The notes under the pieces are model-generated. The model did not search any database and was not told the DNA's origin. It worked only from the letters and a program-made list of their open reading frames with translations. Source: Myxococcales bacterium (GTDB lineage: Bacteria > Myxococcota_A > Polyangia > Polyangiales > Houyiibacteriaceae). From it: a stretch of 34,036 nucleotides of DNA. Location of the stretch: positions 1-34,036 of the forward strand of contig JAHELW010000010.1 in the NCBI GenBank assembly GCA_024643985.1. Direction: 5' to 3'. The position numbers were made by a program, and so were the translations under genes. This document shows positions 1 through 10,807 of the stretch, piece by piece (position 1 is the first letter of the stretch; each line of letters opens with the position of its first letter).

Positions 1-185
1 TCGCCGCGCAGAGGCGCGCGGACCTCGGTCTCGAGCGCCAAATCCACGAGCTTGCAGATCGGGTCAATCAATACCGCGTCGAGGCGGCCAAGGCCGAGGA
101 GGACGGCCTCGCATCGACCGCGGTAACCGAAGGGTTGATTCGCCTCGGCAGGAAGACCAAGGACGGGAAGCTCGTCCGAGTTTGA
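1..185 (+). CDS. C-terminal end of an unidentified protein (5' end outside window)
   Basis: The frame that begins at base 3 is open from the window edge and ends at TGA 183-185. It encodes about 60 residues that are charged and Arg/Glu/Lys rich (for example RQIHELADRVNQ), which suggests a helical or coiled C-terminus. The stop lies only 11 bases before the ATG at 197 of the next gene, and the next gene's Shine-Dalgarno (GAAGGGG) overlaps this stop, so the two are probably cotranscribed. In relatives, the partner of the downstream gene is often a large BadF/BadG-type ATPase activase fused to DUF2229. That identity would fit here but cannot be seen in these 60 residues. I do not recognise the family from sequence alone. 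Confidence 0.6.
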   Translation, partial: AAQRRADLGLERQIHELADRVNQYRVEAAKAEEDGLASTAVTEGLIRLGRKTKDGKLVRV

Positions 186-196
186 AGGGGCTAGAC

Positions 197-2092
197 ATGG
201 CTGACGGTTTCGGAATCGACATCGAAAAAGAGCTCGCCGCATTCGAAGCAGAGGAGAGGGCCCGGCTCGGGCTCGACGAACGCCGTGAGCAGTGGACGGA
301 CTCGATGGTCAATCCGTTCTTTTCCGCGAAGGAGCGGCAGACGACCACGATTCTCAACGGAGGGCTCACGATGGCTCACGATGAGTTCGTCGCCGCCGCG
401 CTCAAGGGCATCGGGTACAACACCCGGCCGATGGAGTGCGCCGACGTCGCGGCGCTCCGCTTCGGCAAGGAGTTCGGCAACAAGGCGCAGTGCAATCCGA
501 CGTACTTCACCGTCGGAAACTTGGTCAAAGAGCTCACTAGGCTTCGCGACGAAGAAGGCCTGACATCTCGAGAGATCATCGACCGCTACGTCTTTCTCAC
601 CGCGGGCGCGTGCGGCCCCTGCCGGTTCGGGATGTACGTGACCGAGTACCGCAAAGCCTTGCGCGATGCAGGCTTCGACGGTTTTCGGGTGGTTCTCTTT
701 CAGCAGCAGGCCGGCTTCAAGCAGGCAACCGGCGAAGAGGTCGGGCTCGTCCTGAATCCTCAGTTCTTCATGGCGCTGGCACGCGGGCTCTTCGCGGGCG
801 ATGTCATCAACGTGCTGAGCTATCGGATTCGGCCCTACGAAGTGGAAGAAGGCGCCGCCGACCGAGCGATTGCCGAAGTGAAGCGCGAGGTTCGGGAAGC
901 CCTCGAGAACAACCAGAGCGTCCTCCGCGCGCTCTGGCGGGGCCGGAAATACCTCGAGGCCGTCGAGGTCGATCGTCTCCGAGCGAAACCGAAGGTCGCG
1001 ATCATCGGTGAGTTTTGGGCCATGACGACGGAGGGCGATGGAAACTACCACCTCCAGCGCTTCGTCGAGTCAGAGGGCGGCGAGAACGACATTCAGACGC
1101 TGGTCAACTGGCTTCTGTACACGCTGTGGGAAATGCGCCACGACACCGAGCTGCGCATGACGCTTCGCGATACGGACGAGTCCTATTACGGGCTCGAGGG
1201 CTCCGACGTCGGCTACAAGATGGCAGGTGTCTGGCTCGGTGAGCTCGCGTTGCGTGCGACGTTCGCGACGTTCTGCGCGGTGTCGGGTCTGAAGCGCCAC
1301 AAGCTTCCGGACATGGACGAGATCGCGAAGGTCGGTCACAGCTTCTACAACAACGAGCTTCGCGGCGGCGAAGGTCACATGGAAGTCGCGAAGCTCGTGC
1401 TGAACGTCGCAAAGCAAAAGGCTCACATGACGCTCAGCGTGAAGCCCTTTGGCTGCATGCCGAGCTCCGGGGTGTCCGACGGAATTCAAACCGTCATCAC
1501 CGAGCTTCATCCCGACGCGATTTACTGTCCGGTCGAGACCAGCGGCGACGGTGCAGTCAACTTCTACTCTCGCGTGCAGATGTACATGTTCAAGGCCCGC
1601 GAGCGCGCCCGCCAGGAGTACCAGGATGCGCTTGCCCACCACGGCATCACCGAAGAACAAGCGCGCGAGTTTCTCGAGAAGAACCGCCGGTACAAGGGCA
1701 CCTTTTACAAGGCTCCCCACGTGGTCGCTGGCACCGGCGCCGACTTGATCCACGAAATCGGTCCTCTCGTCGGAAAGAGCCGAATCGGTAGAGCCAAGGT
1801 GCATGCGGCCCGCGCGGCCGCGCGCGCGAAGGGTGTGCTGACCGACGATCTGCCCCGCGCCAAACAGACGTACGACAAGATGGCGCCCTACCTGCCATCC
1901 CTCGCACGCTTGGTCTTCGTCGAGCTCAAGGAAAAGGTGCCCGCCCCGAGAGAAGCGTGGCAGAACCTGATGAAGCGGGTGGTCCCGAAAGCCGAACAGG
2001 AAGAGATCCCAACCGCGTTCGAGTATGTGAAGCCCCCGACGCCACGCGCCGATCGAGAGAACGGCATGACCCAGCTCGACGTCGTGAGCTGA
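197..2092 (+). CDS. 2-hydroxyacyl-CoA dehydratase/activase-related protein (COG3581-type)
   Basis: This 631-residue protein resembles the D-component-like half of the large 'acyl-CoA dehydratase activase-related' proteins, relatives of 2-hydroxyglutaryl-CoA and benzoyl-CoA reductase systems. Those systems use ATP-driven electron transfer through 4Fe-4S clusters to reduce or dehydrate acyl-CoA substrates. Candidate cluster ligands are the Cys in KAQCNPTYF (about residue 99) and the pair in AGACGPCRFGMY (about 139 and 142). Further Cys lie in VKPFGCMPSSG and AIYCPVETSGDG. ATG 197 is chosen over an in-frame TTG at 182 because GAAGGGG sits 6 bases upstream of the ATG. No BadF-type ATPase motif is seen in this polypeptide, so the ATPase would have to be the upstream gene or another locus. 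The substrate is unknown. The family call is fairly secure; the reaction is not. Confidence 0.7.
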   Translation: MADGFGIDIEKELAAFEAEERARLGLDERREQWTDSMVNPFFSAKERQTTTILNGGLTMAHDEFVAAALKGIGYNTRPMECADVAALRFGKEFGNKAQCNPTYFTVGNLVKELTRLRDEEGLTSREIIDRYVFLTAGACGPCRFGMYVTEYRKALRDAGFDGFRVVLFQQQAGFKQATGEEVGLVLNPQFFMALARGLFAGDVINVLSYRIRPYEVEEGAADRAIAEVKREVREALENNQSVLRALWRGRKYLEAVEVDRLRAKPKVAIIGEFWAMTTEGDGNYHLQRFVESEGGENDIQTLVNWLLYTLWEMRHDTELRMTLRDTDESYYGLEGSDVGYKMAGVWLGELALRATFATFCAVSGLKRHKLPDMDEIAKVGHSFYNNELRGGEGHMEVAKLVLNVAKQKAHMTLSVKPFGCMPSSGVSDGIQTVITELHPDAIYCPVETSGDGAVNFYSRVQMYMFKARERARQEYQDALAHHGITEEQAREFLEKNRRYKGTFYKAPHVVAGTGADLIHEIGPLVGKSRIGRAKVHAARAAARAKGVLTDDLPRAKQTYDKMAPYLPSLARLVFVELKEKVPAPREAWQNLMKRVVPKAEQEEIPTAFEYVKPPTPRADRENGMTQLDVVS

Positions 2093-2121
2093 GCCAAAGG
2101 CATCTTCTTCGTCCGAGAACG

Positions 2122-3150
2122 CTAAGTCTTCTTCGGCATCCGCGCGTGCGCCGGGAGCTCACCGGTCAGGCTCTTGAGGAACGTCACGATGCTGTTGACC
2201 TGCGCGTCGCTGAGGTCGCGACCGAGCTGATACTTGCCCATGACCTTGACGGTCTCTTCGAGCGCGGCCCGCGACCCGTCGTGCAGGTACGGCGGGGTCA
2301 GCTCCACGTTGCGCAGGGTCGGTACCTTGAAGAAGTGCTTGTCTTCGGGTTTCTTGGTGACGTTGAAGCGTCCGAGATCCGCCTCGGTGATCTCGGTGCC
2401 CCGGTCTTTGAAGTAGTCGCTCACGAGGCCCATCTTTTGGAACATCGTCCCGCCGGCGAGAACGCCCGTGTGGCAAGCGGTGCAGCCGACCTCTTTGAAG
2501 GTCGCGTAGCCCTTCTTTTCCGCATCGGTGATCGCCGTCGCATCGCCTTTGAGGTATGCGTCGAAACGAGACGGGGTGATCAGCGACTTCTCGTACTCGG
2601 CGATGGCGTCGGTTGCGTTGGCTTTGGTGACTCCGTCCTCGTAGAGCTTGGCAAAGGCAGCCGCGTACTTCGCGTCTTTCTTGAGCGTCTCGACCACGTC
2701 CGGCCACTTCGCGCCCATCTCGATGGGATTTTCGACCGGCCCTGCGGCCTGCTCCTGCAGATCCTTCGCCCGGCCGTCCCAGAACTGCACGAAGTTGTAA
2801 GACGAGTTCAGAACCGTCGGCGAGTTGATCGGACCCACTTGTCCCTTGATTCCGGTCGACGTCTTTCGCGGCTCCGCTCCGCCGTGGTCGAGCGAATGGC
2901 AGGTCGCGCATGAAACGGTTCCATCTCCGGAAAGGGCCGTGTCGAAGTAGAGGCTTCGCCCAAGCAACACCTTCTCCATGTTCACGTCGACCTCGTCGGG
3001 AAGCGGCAGAATGGGCTCGGTGGGCGCCTTGGGCTGCGTCTTCTCAGCCGCGGCTTTGTCTTCCGCGGCCGGTGCGGCTGGTTCCTCTTTCTTGCAGGCC
3101 ATGACCCCAACCGCGGTCACGACGACGATGATCCACGTCATGCTTTTCAT
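2122..3150 (-). CDS. di-heme cytochrome c peroxidase / MauG-family lipoprotein
   Basis: The 342-residue protein has two CxxCH heme c sites, CATCH at residues 81-85 and CTACH at 223-227. This is the arrangement of bacterial cytochrome c peroxidases (CCP/MauG family), which reduce H2O2 to water in the periplasm with electrons from small cytochromes. Family motifs such as GPINSPTVLN, FWDGRAKDLQEQA and LRNVELTPPYLHDGS are present. The N-terminus is a short hydrophobic segment ending in VMAC (Cys19), a slightly atypical lipobox. It is followed by a low-complexity Ala/Glu/Lys/Pro linker, so membrane tethering is likely. ATG 3150 is used; the frame also extends to a TTG at 3171 with less support. 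It faces the preceding gene tail-to-tail with a 29-base gap and no clear terminator. Catalytic peroxidase and MauG-like oxidase roles cannot be separated here. Confidence 0.9.
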   Translation of the reverse strand: MKSMTWIIVVVTAVGVMACKKEEPAAPAAEDKAAAEKTQPKAPTEPILPLPDEVDVNMEKVLLGRSLYFDTALSGDGTVSCATCHSLDHGGAEPRKTSTGIKGQVGPINSPTVLNSSYNFVQFWDGRAKDLQEQAAGPVENPIEMGAKWPDVVETLKKDAKYAAAFAKLYEDGVTKANATDAIAEYEKSLITPSRFDAYLKGDATAITDAEKKGYATFKEVGCTACHTGVLAGGTMFQKMGLVSDYFKDRGTEITEADLGRFNVTKKPEDKHFFKVPTLRNVELTPPYLHDGSRAALEETVKVMGKYQLGRDLSDAQVNSIVTFLKSLTGELPAHARMPKKT

Positions 3151-3210
3151 GCGCTGGAACCTAGCACCCAAAGCGCGACTGGGTAGCCGCTGCTATGCTG
3201 CGCTCGTGTG

Positions 3211-3894
3211 ATGAACAGGCGTAGGGTGTACTTGGCGAGACACGGTGCCGTGTCCTACTTCGAACCCGGTCAGGATCTCGGGGACTCCGATCCGCCGCTC
3301 AACGAGACCGGATTTGCCCAGGCGCGCGCCCTCGGCCAGCTCCTCTCGGACGTGCCCATCGACTTGGCCGCCTGCACGGGGCTGCTTCGGACCCGCCAGA
3401 CGGCCGAGCTCGCCACGGCGCCGCGGCCCCTCGATGTCCAGGTCATCGAAGGCCTGAGCGAGGCGGAGCCCGGCACGTTCGAAGACGTCGAGACCGCCGA
3501 GGAGATGGAGGCTGTCTTCGTCGAGGCTTTCGAAAACGCCGAGGTGCCGGGCGCCCGCTTCCTCACCGGGGAGCCTTACGCGGACGTTTGGGAACGCGTC
3601 GCGCGCGCGTGGCAATCGCTGCTGGCCCGCGGCGACTGGGAGCATGCCTTCGTCGCAGCGCACGGTGTGGTCAATCGGACGATCCTCGCTCAAGCACTCG
3701 ACGCTGGCCCGCAGATCTTCAAGCATCTCGAGCAGGACACTGGTTGTCTCAACGTACTCGACATCGAAGGGCAAGGAAGCAGCGCGCGCGTCGCCTACGT
3801 GCGGTTGGTGAACTTCACGCCCTACAACGCCACCAAGGCCGGTATGAGCCAAACGACCTTGGAAATGCTGTGGGAGCAGTTCAACGGCAGCTAG
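3211..3894 (+). CDS. histidine phosphatase family protein (phosphoglycerate mutase-like)
   Basis: The 227-residue protein begins with the phosphohistidine motif YLARHG (His11). It then shows a tRTRQTAEL-type segment (LLRTRQTAEL), an acidic stretch, and the second catalytic His in FVAAHGVVNR (about residue 151). These are the hallmarks of the RHG/branch-1 histidine phosphatase superfamily, which contains cofactor-dependent mutases and many small-molecule phosphatases such as CobC and SixA. The length suits a phosphatase. The substrate cannot be inferred. GTG 3208 directly precedes ATG 3211 and either could start translation; no strong Shine-Dalgarno is visible. The stop codon overlaps the stop of the convergent flavin reductase in the palindrome CTAG. 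Confidence 0.85.
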   Translation: MNRRRVYLARHGAVSYFEPGQDLGDSDPPLNETGFAQARALGQLLSDVPIDLAACTGLLRTRQTAELATAPRPLDVQVIEGLSEAEPGTFEDVETAEEMEAVFVEAFENAEVPGARFLTGEPYADVWERVARAWQSLLARGDWEHAFVAAHGVVNRTILAQALDAGPQIFKHLEQDTGCLNVLDIEGQGSSARVAYVRLVNFTPYNATKAGMSQTTLEMLWEQFNGS

Positions 3895-4376
3895 TCGTCG
3901 CATCCGAACGAGCGATAGCCGCCGTCGTAGTAGAGCAGGGGAGTCGCGTCCGTCGTGTGCACGGCTTCGACCTGACCGATGTAGATCGTGTGGCTGCCCT
4001 CGTGGTGTGCGCTGGCGACCCTGCACTCCAGCGAGGCGAGCGCCTCGTCGATCAGGGGCGCACCGGTCTTTCCTTCCGTCCACCCAACGCGCTCGAGCCG
4101 CGAATCCTCGAGCTCGGACGAGGCGAAGAGCTGCGACACGTCCTGCTGATGCTCTGCCAGGATGTTCACCGCAAACACGCCGCCGTCTTCGATGACGCCA
4201 TGCGTGAGCGACGCCCGGTTCGCGCAAACCAAGACCAGAGGCGGCTCTGCAGAGACGCTCGAGAACGCCGACACGGTCATCCCGTGGACCCTTTTTCCCG
4301 CCCTCGAAGTGACGACCGTCACGCCGCTAGCCCATCCGCGAAGCGCTTCCTTGAATGCGGCTGAATCGATTGGCAC
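3891..4376 (-). CDS. flavin reductase family protein (FMN-binding split barrel)
   Basis: The 161-residue protein has the typical start of the family, a helix followed by WASGVTVVTS, then HGMTVSAFSSVSAEPPLVLVC and the FAVNILAEHQ segment. The C-terminus carries the HTIYIGQVEAV and PLLYYDGGYRSF elements that pack against flavin in small flavin reductases (HpaC/ActVB type). These enzymes use NAD(P)H to reduce free FMN or FAD and supply partner monooxygenases. No monooxygenase is adjacent, so the physiological partner is unknown. The start is GTG 4376 with a good GAGGGAG Shine-Dalgarno 7 bases upstream. It is divergent from the acidic protein at 4488 and convergent with the histidine phosphatase, overlapping it by 4 bases. 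Confidence 0.85.
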   Translation of the reverse strand: MPIDSAAFKEALRGWASGVTVVTSRAGKRVHGMTVSAFSSVSAEPPLVLVCANRASLTHGVIEDGGVFAVNILAEHQQDVSQLFASSELEDSRLERVGWTEGKTGAPLIDEALASLECRVASAHHEGSHTIYIGQVEAVHTTDATPLLYYDGGYRSFGCDD

Positions 4377-4487
4377 GACGAGACTCCCTCGAATTCGGAC
4401 TCCGACCGGGTCTAGGCAAGAATAGAACGTGTTTCAAGTCGACGCTCGGCTGTCGCCTCGTCGAAATTGGGCTACTTTGCGCCCTCC

Positions 4488-5693
4488 ATGCCGCAGCAGG
4501 CGTTTCTAAAGGGAATCCGGGCGTACTGGGATGCTCTCGGTCAACCTGGCGAGCCACCCGAGCTGGGTGAGTCCCGCATCGATGCGTTCGTCGATCTCCT
4601 GCACGTCACGGCTGGAGCGGAACACGCGTTTCGGTTGCTGAAGGTTCTCGACTCTCCATACGCCGGAATCGCCGTCGGCGATCAGAGCCGCCCTTGGCGT
4701 CTTCACTGGGCGATTCAAGTGGCGGAGGTCGAGGCATTCGTCGCTCCCAACCTGGAGGGCGTCGTGTTTCTCGCGGACACGATCGCCGACGAGGCAGGAC
4801 GTCATCGCGTCTACACGCTCAAGGATGGAATGCGCGGCGACTTCGAGTTTGCCGACCTCGCGGGCGTGCTTCGGTGGATGACGGCGCAGGTCCAGCACGC
4901 CAAGGGCGACGTCGACGGCGCCGAGCTTCAGGAGATTCAAAGCGACGCCTCGGCGCTGCTCGACGACGACTGGGAAGACGGGCCGACCTCTGCGCTCTTC
5001 ATCGTCGAGGAGCTCCTCGACACGCCCCTCGTCGAGGCCTGGGATGCGATTTCGCGAGGCCAGTGGCCTTTGGTGGAGTCCGACGGCAGCGAAGCGCCGG
5101 TCGACCGGGAGGACGGCTGGCAGCGCAGGCTGTCCCTTTGGCTCACGCGGAGATTTCTCGCGAACCGTAGCCTCGAGCTGCCGTCCGACATCGCGGTGTC
5201 GGACATGGATGCCGTGCATCGGTCGCTGGTCGACCATTTGATCGATTTCGAGCAGGCGATTCACGCCGGCGACGTGCCGAAAGTAGTCGACGAGGCAGCC
5301 GGCGGCCCCGACTCGCGGCTTGCGGCGTTGGCGCTCGACTGGATCGAACGCCACGACAGCTGGCGCACGGCGGCAAACGTTCCCGCCCCCGACGAGGACG
5401 AAGCATTTCAAGAAGAGCCCGCGCCTTTTCAGCACACTCCTTTCACCCGAAAGCTGATGCAGGCGCTGTCGGGCTCGCTCGATGGCATGGTGCAACGGGG
5501 TGAGCTCGAGCTCGACCCCGACCGCAAGGAGGCGCTGCTGATCGAGCTCGTGACTGCCGGCTCCGACGCGAGATCCGTCAAGCACATGCTGAAAAAGCTC
5601 ACGACGACGCTAGTCGACTCCGAGCACGTCGAAGAGATCTATCCGAGCGACGGCAAGATTCAGGACCGCCTCAAGGCAGATCTCGGCGGATGA
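4488..5693 (+). CDS. acidic protein of unknown function
   Basis: The 401-residue protein is acidic, soluble-looking and without a signal peptide or membrane segment. I do not recognise a catalytic family. It is mostly predicted helix, with Trp- and Asp-rich stretches such as SRPWRLHWAIQVAEVEAFV and ALLDDDWEDG. The last 80 residues (from about TPFTRKLMQAL onward) look like a separate charged helical domain. ATG 4488 is chosen; an in-frame TTG at 4467 is less likely. The stop overlaps the start of the hydrolase gene as ATGA at 5690-5693, so the two are translationally coupled and probably act together. No function is assigned. Confidence 0.7.
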   Translation: MPQQAFLKGIRAYWDALGQPGEPPELGESRIDAFVDLLHVTAGAEHAFRLLKVLDSPYAGIAVGDQSRPWRLHWAIQVAEVEAFVAPNLEGVVFLADTIADEAGRHRVYTLKDGMRGDFEFADLAGVLRWMTAQVQHAKGDVDGAELQEIQSDASALLDDDWEDGPTSALFIVEELLDTPLVEAWDAISRGQWPLVESDGSEAPVDREDGWQRRLSLWLTRRFLANRSLELPSDIAVSDMDAVHRSLVDHLIDFEQAIHAGDVPKVVDEAAGGPDSRLAALALDWIERHDSWRTAANVPAPDEDEAFQEEPAPFQHTPFTRKLMQALSGSLDGMVQRGELELDPDRKEALLIELVTAGSDARSVKHMLKKLTTTLVDSEHVEEIYPSDGKIQDRLKADLGG

Positions 5694-6307
5694 GCTCGAC
5701 GCGGGCTGCCGACCACCTCGTCGTTCTCCTACACGGCCTCGGCCGAACGCGGCGCTCTCTCGCTCGGATGGATCGCGCGCTGGTGCACGCCGGCTTTTCT
5801 ACGATGCGCATCGATTACCCGAGCACTCGACGGCCAATCGAGCGACACGCCGAGGCCGTTGCCGAGCAGCTCTCCCGAGCGCCCGTGCCGGCAAAGCTGT
5901 CGTTCGTCACGCACAGCCTCGGGGGCCTCGTCTTGAGACAGCTCTGCACGTACGAAGCGCCCTGGCGTGAGGCGATGGCACGCGTCGTGATGCTCGCTCC
6001 CCCGAACCAGGGGGCTTCGCTCGCTGCAACGCTCGACAAGGGCGGTTTGATTCGCGCGATCTTGGGTCCCTCCTTTGGGCAGATCGCAAGCGGCCGCGCG
6101 GAGACACTGCCGGCCCCCGACGTGCCTTTCGCGATCTTCGCGGGCAACGCCCCGGGAGTTCCCGGCGACGGTCTGCTGAGGATCGAAGAAACGCGGCTCG
6201 AGGGGGCGGCGGAGCATCACGTCGTCCCGACGATTCATACGTTCATCATGAACCACCCAGCGGTCATCGCCGGCACGATCGCGTTTCTACGGGGCTCCCC
6301 AGACTGA
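5690..6307 (+). CDS. alpha/beta-hydrolase, lipase/esterase-like
   Basis: The 205-residue protein has the alpha/beta-hydrolase signature. VVLLHGLGRT supplies the oxyanion region. The nucleophile elbow is VTHSLGGLV, with Ser76 as predicted nucleophile (a THSLGG variant of GHSLGG). The segment MLAPPNQGASLA is typical of the PGAP1/EstA-like lipase group. The probable acid lies in GDGLLR and the catalytic His in HTFIMNH near the C-terminus. There is no signal peptide, so it should act in the cytoplasm. Its start overlaps the stop of the acidic upstream gene (ATGA). Its last 21 bases overlap the 3' end of the epimerase gene on the other strand. The substrate is unknown; a short-chain ester or acyl group is plausible. 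Confidence 0.8.
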   Translation: MSSTRAADHLVVLLHGLGRTRRSLARMDRALVHAGFSTMRIDYPSTRRPIERHAEAVAEQLSRAPVPAKLSFVTHSLGGLVLRQLCTYEAPWREAMARVVMLAPPNQGASLAATLDKGGLIRAILGPSFGQIASGRAETLPAPDVPFAIFAGNAPGVPGDGLLRIEETRLEGAAEHHVVPTIHTFIMNHPAVIAGTIAFLRGSPD

Positions 6308-7270
6308 GGCGGACGGGCGAAGGATTCCTCTAGCCCGATCGTGGCCCGCACCGGTGCGGTCGGTTTCGAGGAGCAGCGGCCCGTCCAAATCCACGTAGGC
6401 GGCATCTCGGGTGAGAATCAGCGCGGGCTCGACTGCGAGCGAGGTGCTCACCATGCAGCCGACCATGAAGGGAATCCCGAGCCGGCGAGCCTCGGCGCTG
6501 CAGGCGAGCGCTTCGGTGAGACCACCGCTCTTGTCGAGCTTGACGTTGACCATGTCGTATCGGCCTCGAATCGCGGAAAAGGAGCTCCGGTCGTGGAAGG
6601 ACTCGTCTGCGCAGATTGCCACCGCGTGCTCGAGCTCTTCGAGCGCCTCGTCCTCCGCCGCTGGCAGCGGCTGTTCCAGCACCGTCACCCCCAGTCGTCG
6701 CAGCTCCGGCAGCATTCGTGCCGTCTGGTCGTAGGTCCATCCCTCGTTTGCATCGACGACGAGCTCGGCCGCCGGCGCGCCCTCGTGGACCGCCGCGATC
6801 CTCGCGAGATCGTCTCTGCCGTCCACCTTCACCTTGATCACCGCGGCGGCGCCGAGCTTTGCGGCCGCGTCTTTCATGCCCGCTGGGGTCGAGACGCTCA
6901 CCGTGCGCATCGTGCGGACGGGGCGCGGAGCCGCCGAGCAACCGGCCAAAGACCAAACCGGCGAGCCCTCGCGCTTGGCGCGGAGGTCCCACATCGCGCA
7001 GTCCAACGCGTTTCGCGCCGCGCCGGGAGGCATCGTCGAGATCCGGCGCATGACCTCGCCGCTCGCGACACCCGCGCAAGCCGACTCGATGCTGGCGGCC
7101 ACGGCCTCGATCGTTTCCCCGTAGCGGCCATAGGGCACGCACTCCGCACGGCCGACGAAACCTGCATCGTGAAGCTCGAGCACGACGACCTCGGCCGCCG
7201 TCCGGGCACCTCGGGCGATTCGAAACTCTCCCCGAATCGGCCAGGACTCGACCCGCACGACCGCCTTCAT
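6287..7270 (-). CDS. dipeptide epimerase (L-Ala-D/L-Glu epimerase-like, enolase superfamily)
   Basis: The 327-residue protein has the muconate-lactonizing-enzyme-type enolase fold. Visible catalytic elements are IKVKVDG (Lys146 and Lys148), metal ligands Asp173 in VDANEGW, Glu199 in LEQPLP and Asp222 in CADESF, and the opposite-face Lys247 in KLDKSGG. A C-terminal DLDG (Asp294, Asp296) matches the DxD signature of dipeptide epimerases, where it holds the substrate's free amino group. The known role of close relatives is epimerising L-Ala-D-Glu during murein peptide recycling, though the subgroup includes other dipeptide specificities. ATG 7270 lies 8 bases after the stop of the upstream DUF3553-like gene, so the two form an operon. 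The 3' end overlaps the hydrolase gene by 21 bases. Confidence 0.85.
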   Translation of the reverse strand: MKAVVRVESWPIRGEFRIARGARTAAEVVVLELHDAGFVGRAECVPYGRYGETIEAVAASIESACAGVASGEVMRRISTMPPGAARNALDCAMWDLRAKREGSPVWSLAGCSAAPRPVRTMRTVSVSTPAGMKDAAAKLGAAAVIKVKVDGRDDLARIAAVHEGAPAAELVVDANEGWTYDQTARMLPELRRLGVTVLEQPLPAAEDEALEELEHAVAICADESFHDRSSFSAIRGRYDMVNVKLDKSGGLTEALACSAEARRLGIPFMVGCMVSTSLAVEPALILTRDAAYVDLDGPLLLETDRTGAGHDRARGILRPSASVWGAP

Positions 7271-7278
7271 GGCGACGT

Positions 7279-8241
7279 CTATGCTACGCCGGTGGCTTCT
7301 TTGATCGCCTTGGGACTGAGGGTCTTACAGACGAATACGTGGACGTCCCAGAGATCTCGTGGACGTTGGCCCGCTTCCTGGAGAAGCTCCATCGTGCGCT
7401 TTGCCGCCTCGAGGAACTGCTCGTAGGTCGTTGCGTTCGGCGTCGTGTCGTACTTCGGGTCGATGTCCAGGATCAACGCCTGCTTCTTGAAAAACGTCGG
7501 CTTCACGAACACGTGGTCGGCCGGATAAACCAACGCCGGCAGCAGCGTCGTCAACGGCCACGTCGCACCGCCCTCGATGTCGAGCGCGGCGACCAAGGAG
7601 TCGAACCGAATCGGGTAGGTCCGTTCGCCGTAGAGCAGCTCGTAGATCGACTGCGCGAAAGTCTCGCGCATCTCCTCGGACATGTTCTTGAAGCGCGTGG
7701 CTTCGGCTTTCTGAGTCGTGCTCTTGGTGCTCGTCAGGAACTCGTAGATCATCTGGTGGAAGTCTTCGTAGCTCCCAGAGTCGAGCATCTCGCGGAGATT
7801 CTTCTGAGAGAGCAGATCCTCCGCGCGCTCGAGCGCCGCGTCTTTGAGCTTCTCCGCGCCCTTGGCGCCCGGCTCGCCGCGCTCGGCCTTGATGTACGCC
7901 TCGTCCTCGAACCCGACCGGGTAGAGCTTCATGAAAAAGGCGACCTGTTGCTCGAACGTGATGTCGGGCTTCTTCGGCGGCGCTTTGGACTTGCGGGTAG
8001 ATCCAGGGGCAGGCGCCTGGTTTCGGCGGGCGAGGCGGTCGATTCGAACGGCCTCGTTCACCTGCACTTCGATGATCTCCATCTTGTGCCAGTAATCGGG
8101 ACGAAAGCTGCGTTCCGCACCGTCTTCGAACAAGAAGGTGCGCTTGTCCGGAATCTCCTGCAGGAGCACCGAACGCCCCCAGTCCTTGCGGCTGGTGTGC
8201 TCGAAAATTCTTGGTGGGACGGAAGGAGTGGTCTCTGCCAT
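7279..8241 (-). CDS. protein of unknown function with an N-terminal DUF3553-like segment
   Basis: In this 320-residue protein, residues about 10-50 (FEHTSRKDWGRS, then FLFEDGAERSF) resemble the small beta domain DUF3553 seen in helicases and other bacterial proteins. This similarity is by eye and needs a profile search. The rest is helical, with a basic Pro/Lys-rich linker (about residues 75-90) and a long region containing MKLYPVGFEDEAY and TYPIRFDSLVAAL. The C-terminal part includes HVFVKPTFFKKQAL and YEQFLEAAKRTMELLQ. No enzymatic motif is recognised. ATG 8241 has GAGGAA 8 bases upstream, a convincing start. It is first in a two-gene operon with the dipeptide epimerase. Confidence 0.7.
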   Translation of the reverse strand: MAETTPSVPPRIFEHTSRKDWGRSVLLQEIPDKRTFLFEDGAERSFRPDYWHKMEIIEVQVNEAVRIDRLARRNQAPAPGSTRKSKAPPKKPDITFEQQVAFFMKLYPVGFEDEAYIKAERGEPGAKGAEKLKDAALERAEDLLSQKNLREMLDSGSYEDFHQMIYEFLTSTKSTTQKAEATRFKNMSEEMRETFAQSIYELLYGERTYPIRFDSLVAALDIEGGATWPLTTLLPALVYPADHVFVKPTFFKKQALILDIDPKYDTTPNATTYEQFLEAAKRTMELLQEAGQRPRDLWDVHVFVCKTLSPKAIKEATGVA

Positions 8242-8407
8242 CGGTTACAGTTCCTCGGGCTCGGGTGGAAAGAAGGCCCCAGGCCCCCAAAAGCGAGCCC
8301 GTCGTGTATCACGGACCCAACGGCCTTGCATCCGCTTGCGGTCAGGGCGATGTGGCCGTAGGAGCAGGGACTCGCAAAGCCTCGTTCTCATTGAGTTTTA
8401 ACCAAGG

Positions 8408-10803
<2,396 letters not shown>

Positions 10804-10807
<4 letters not shown>

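Noticed and set aside
8242-8407. A small RNA, tRNA or riboswitch between the DUF3553-like and DUF255 genes
   Set aside because: GGGCTCG and CGAGCCC form an inverted repeat there, but the rest shows no tRNA arms or known riboswitch core. It is treated as an ordinary divergent promoter region.
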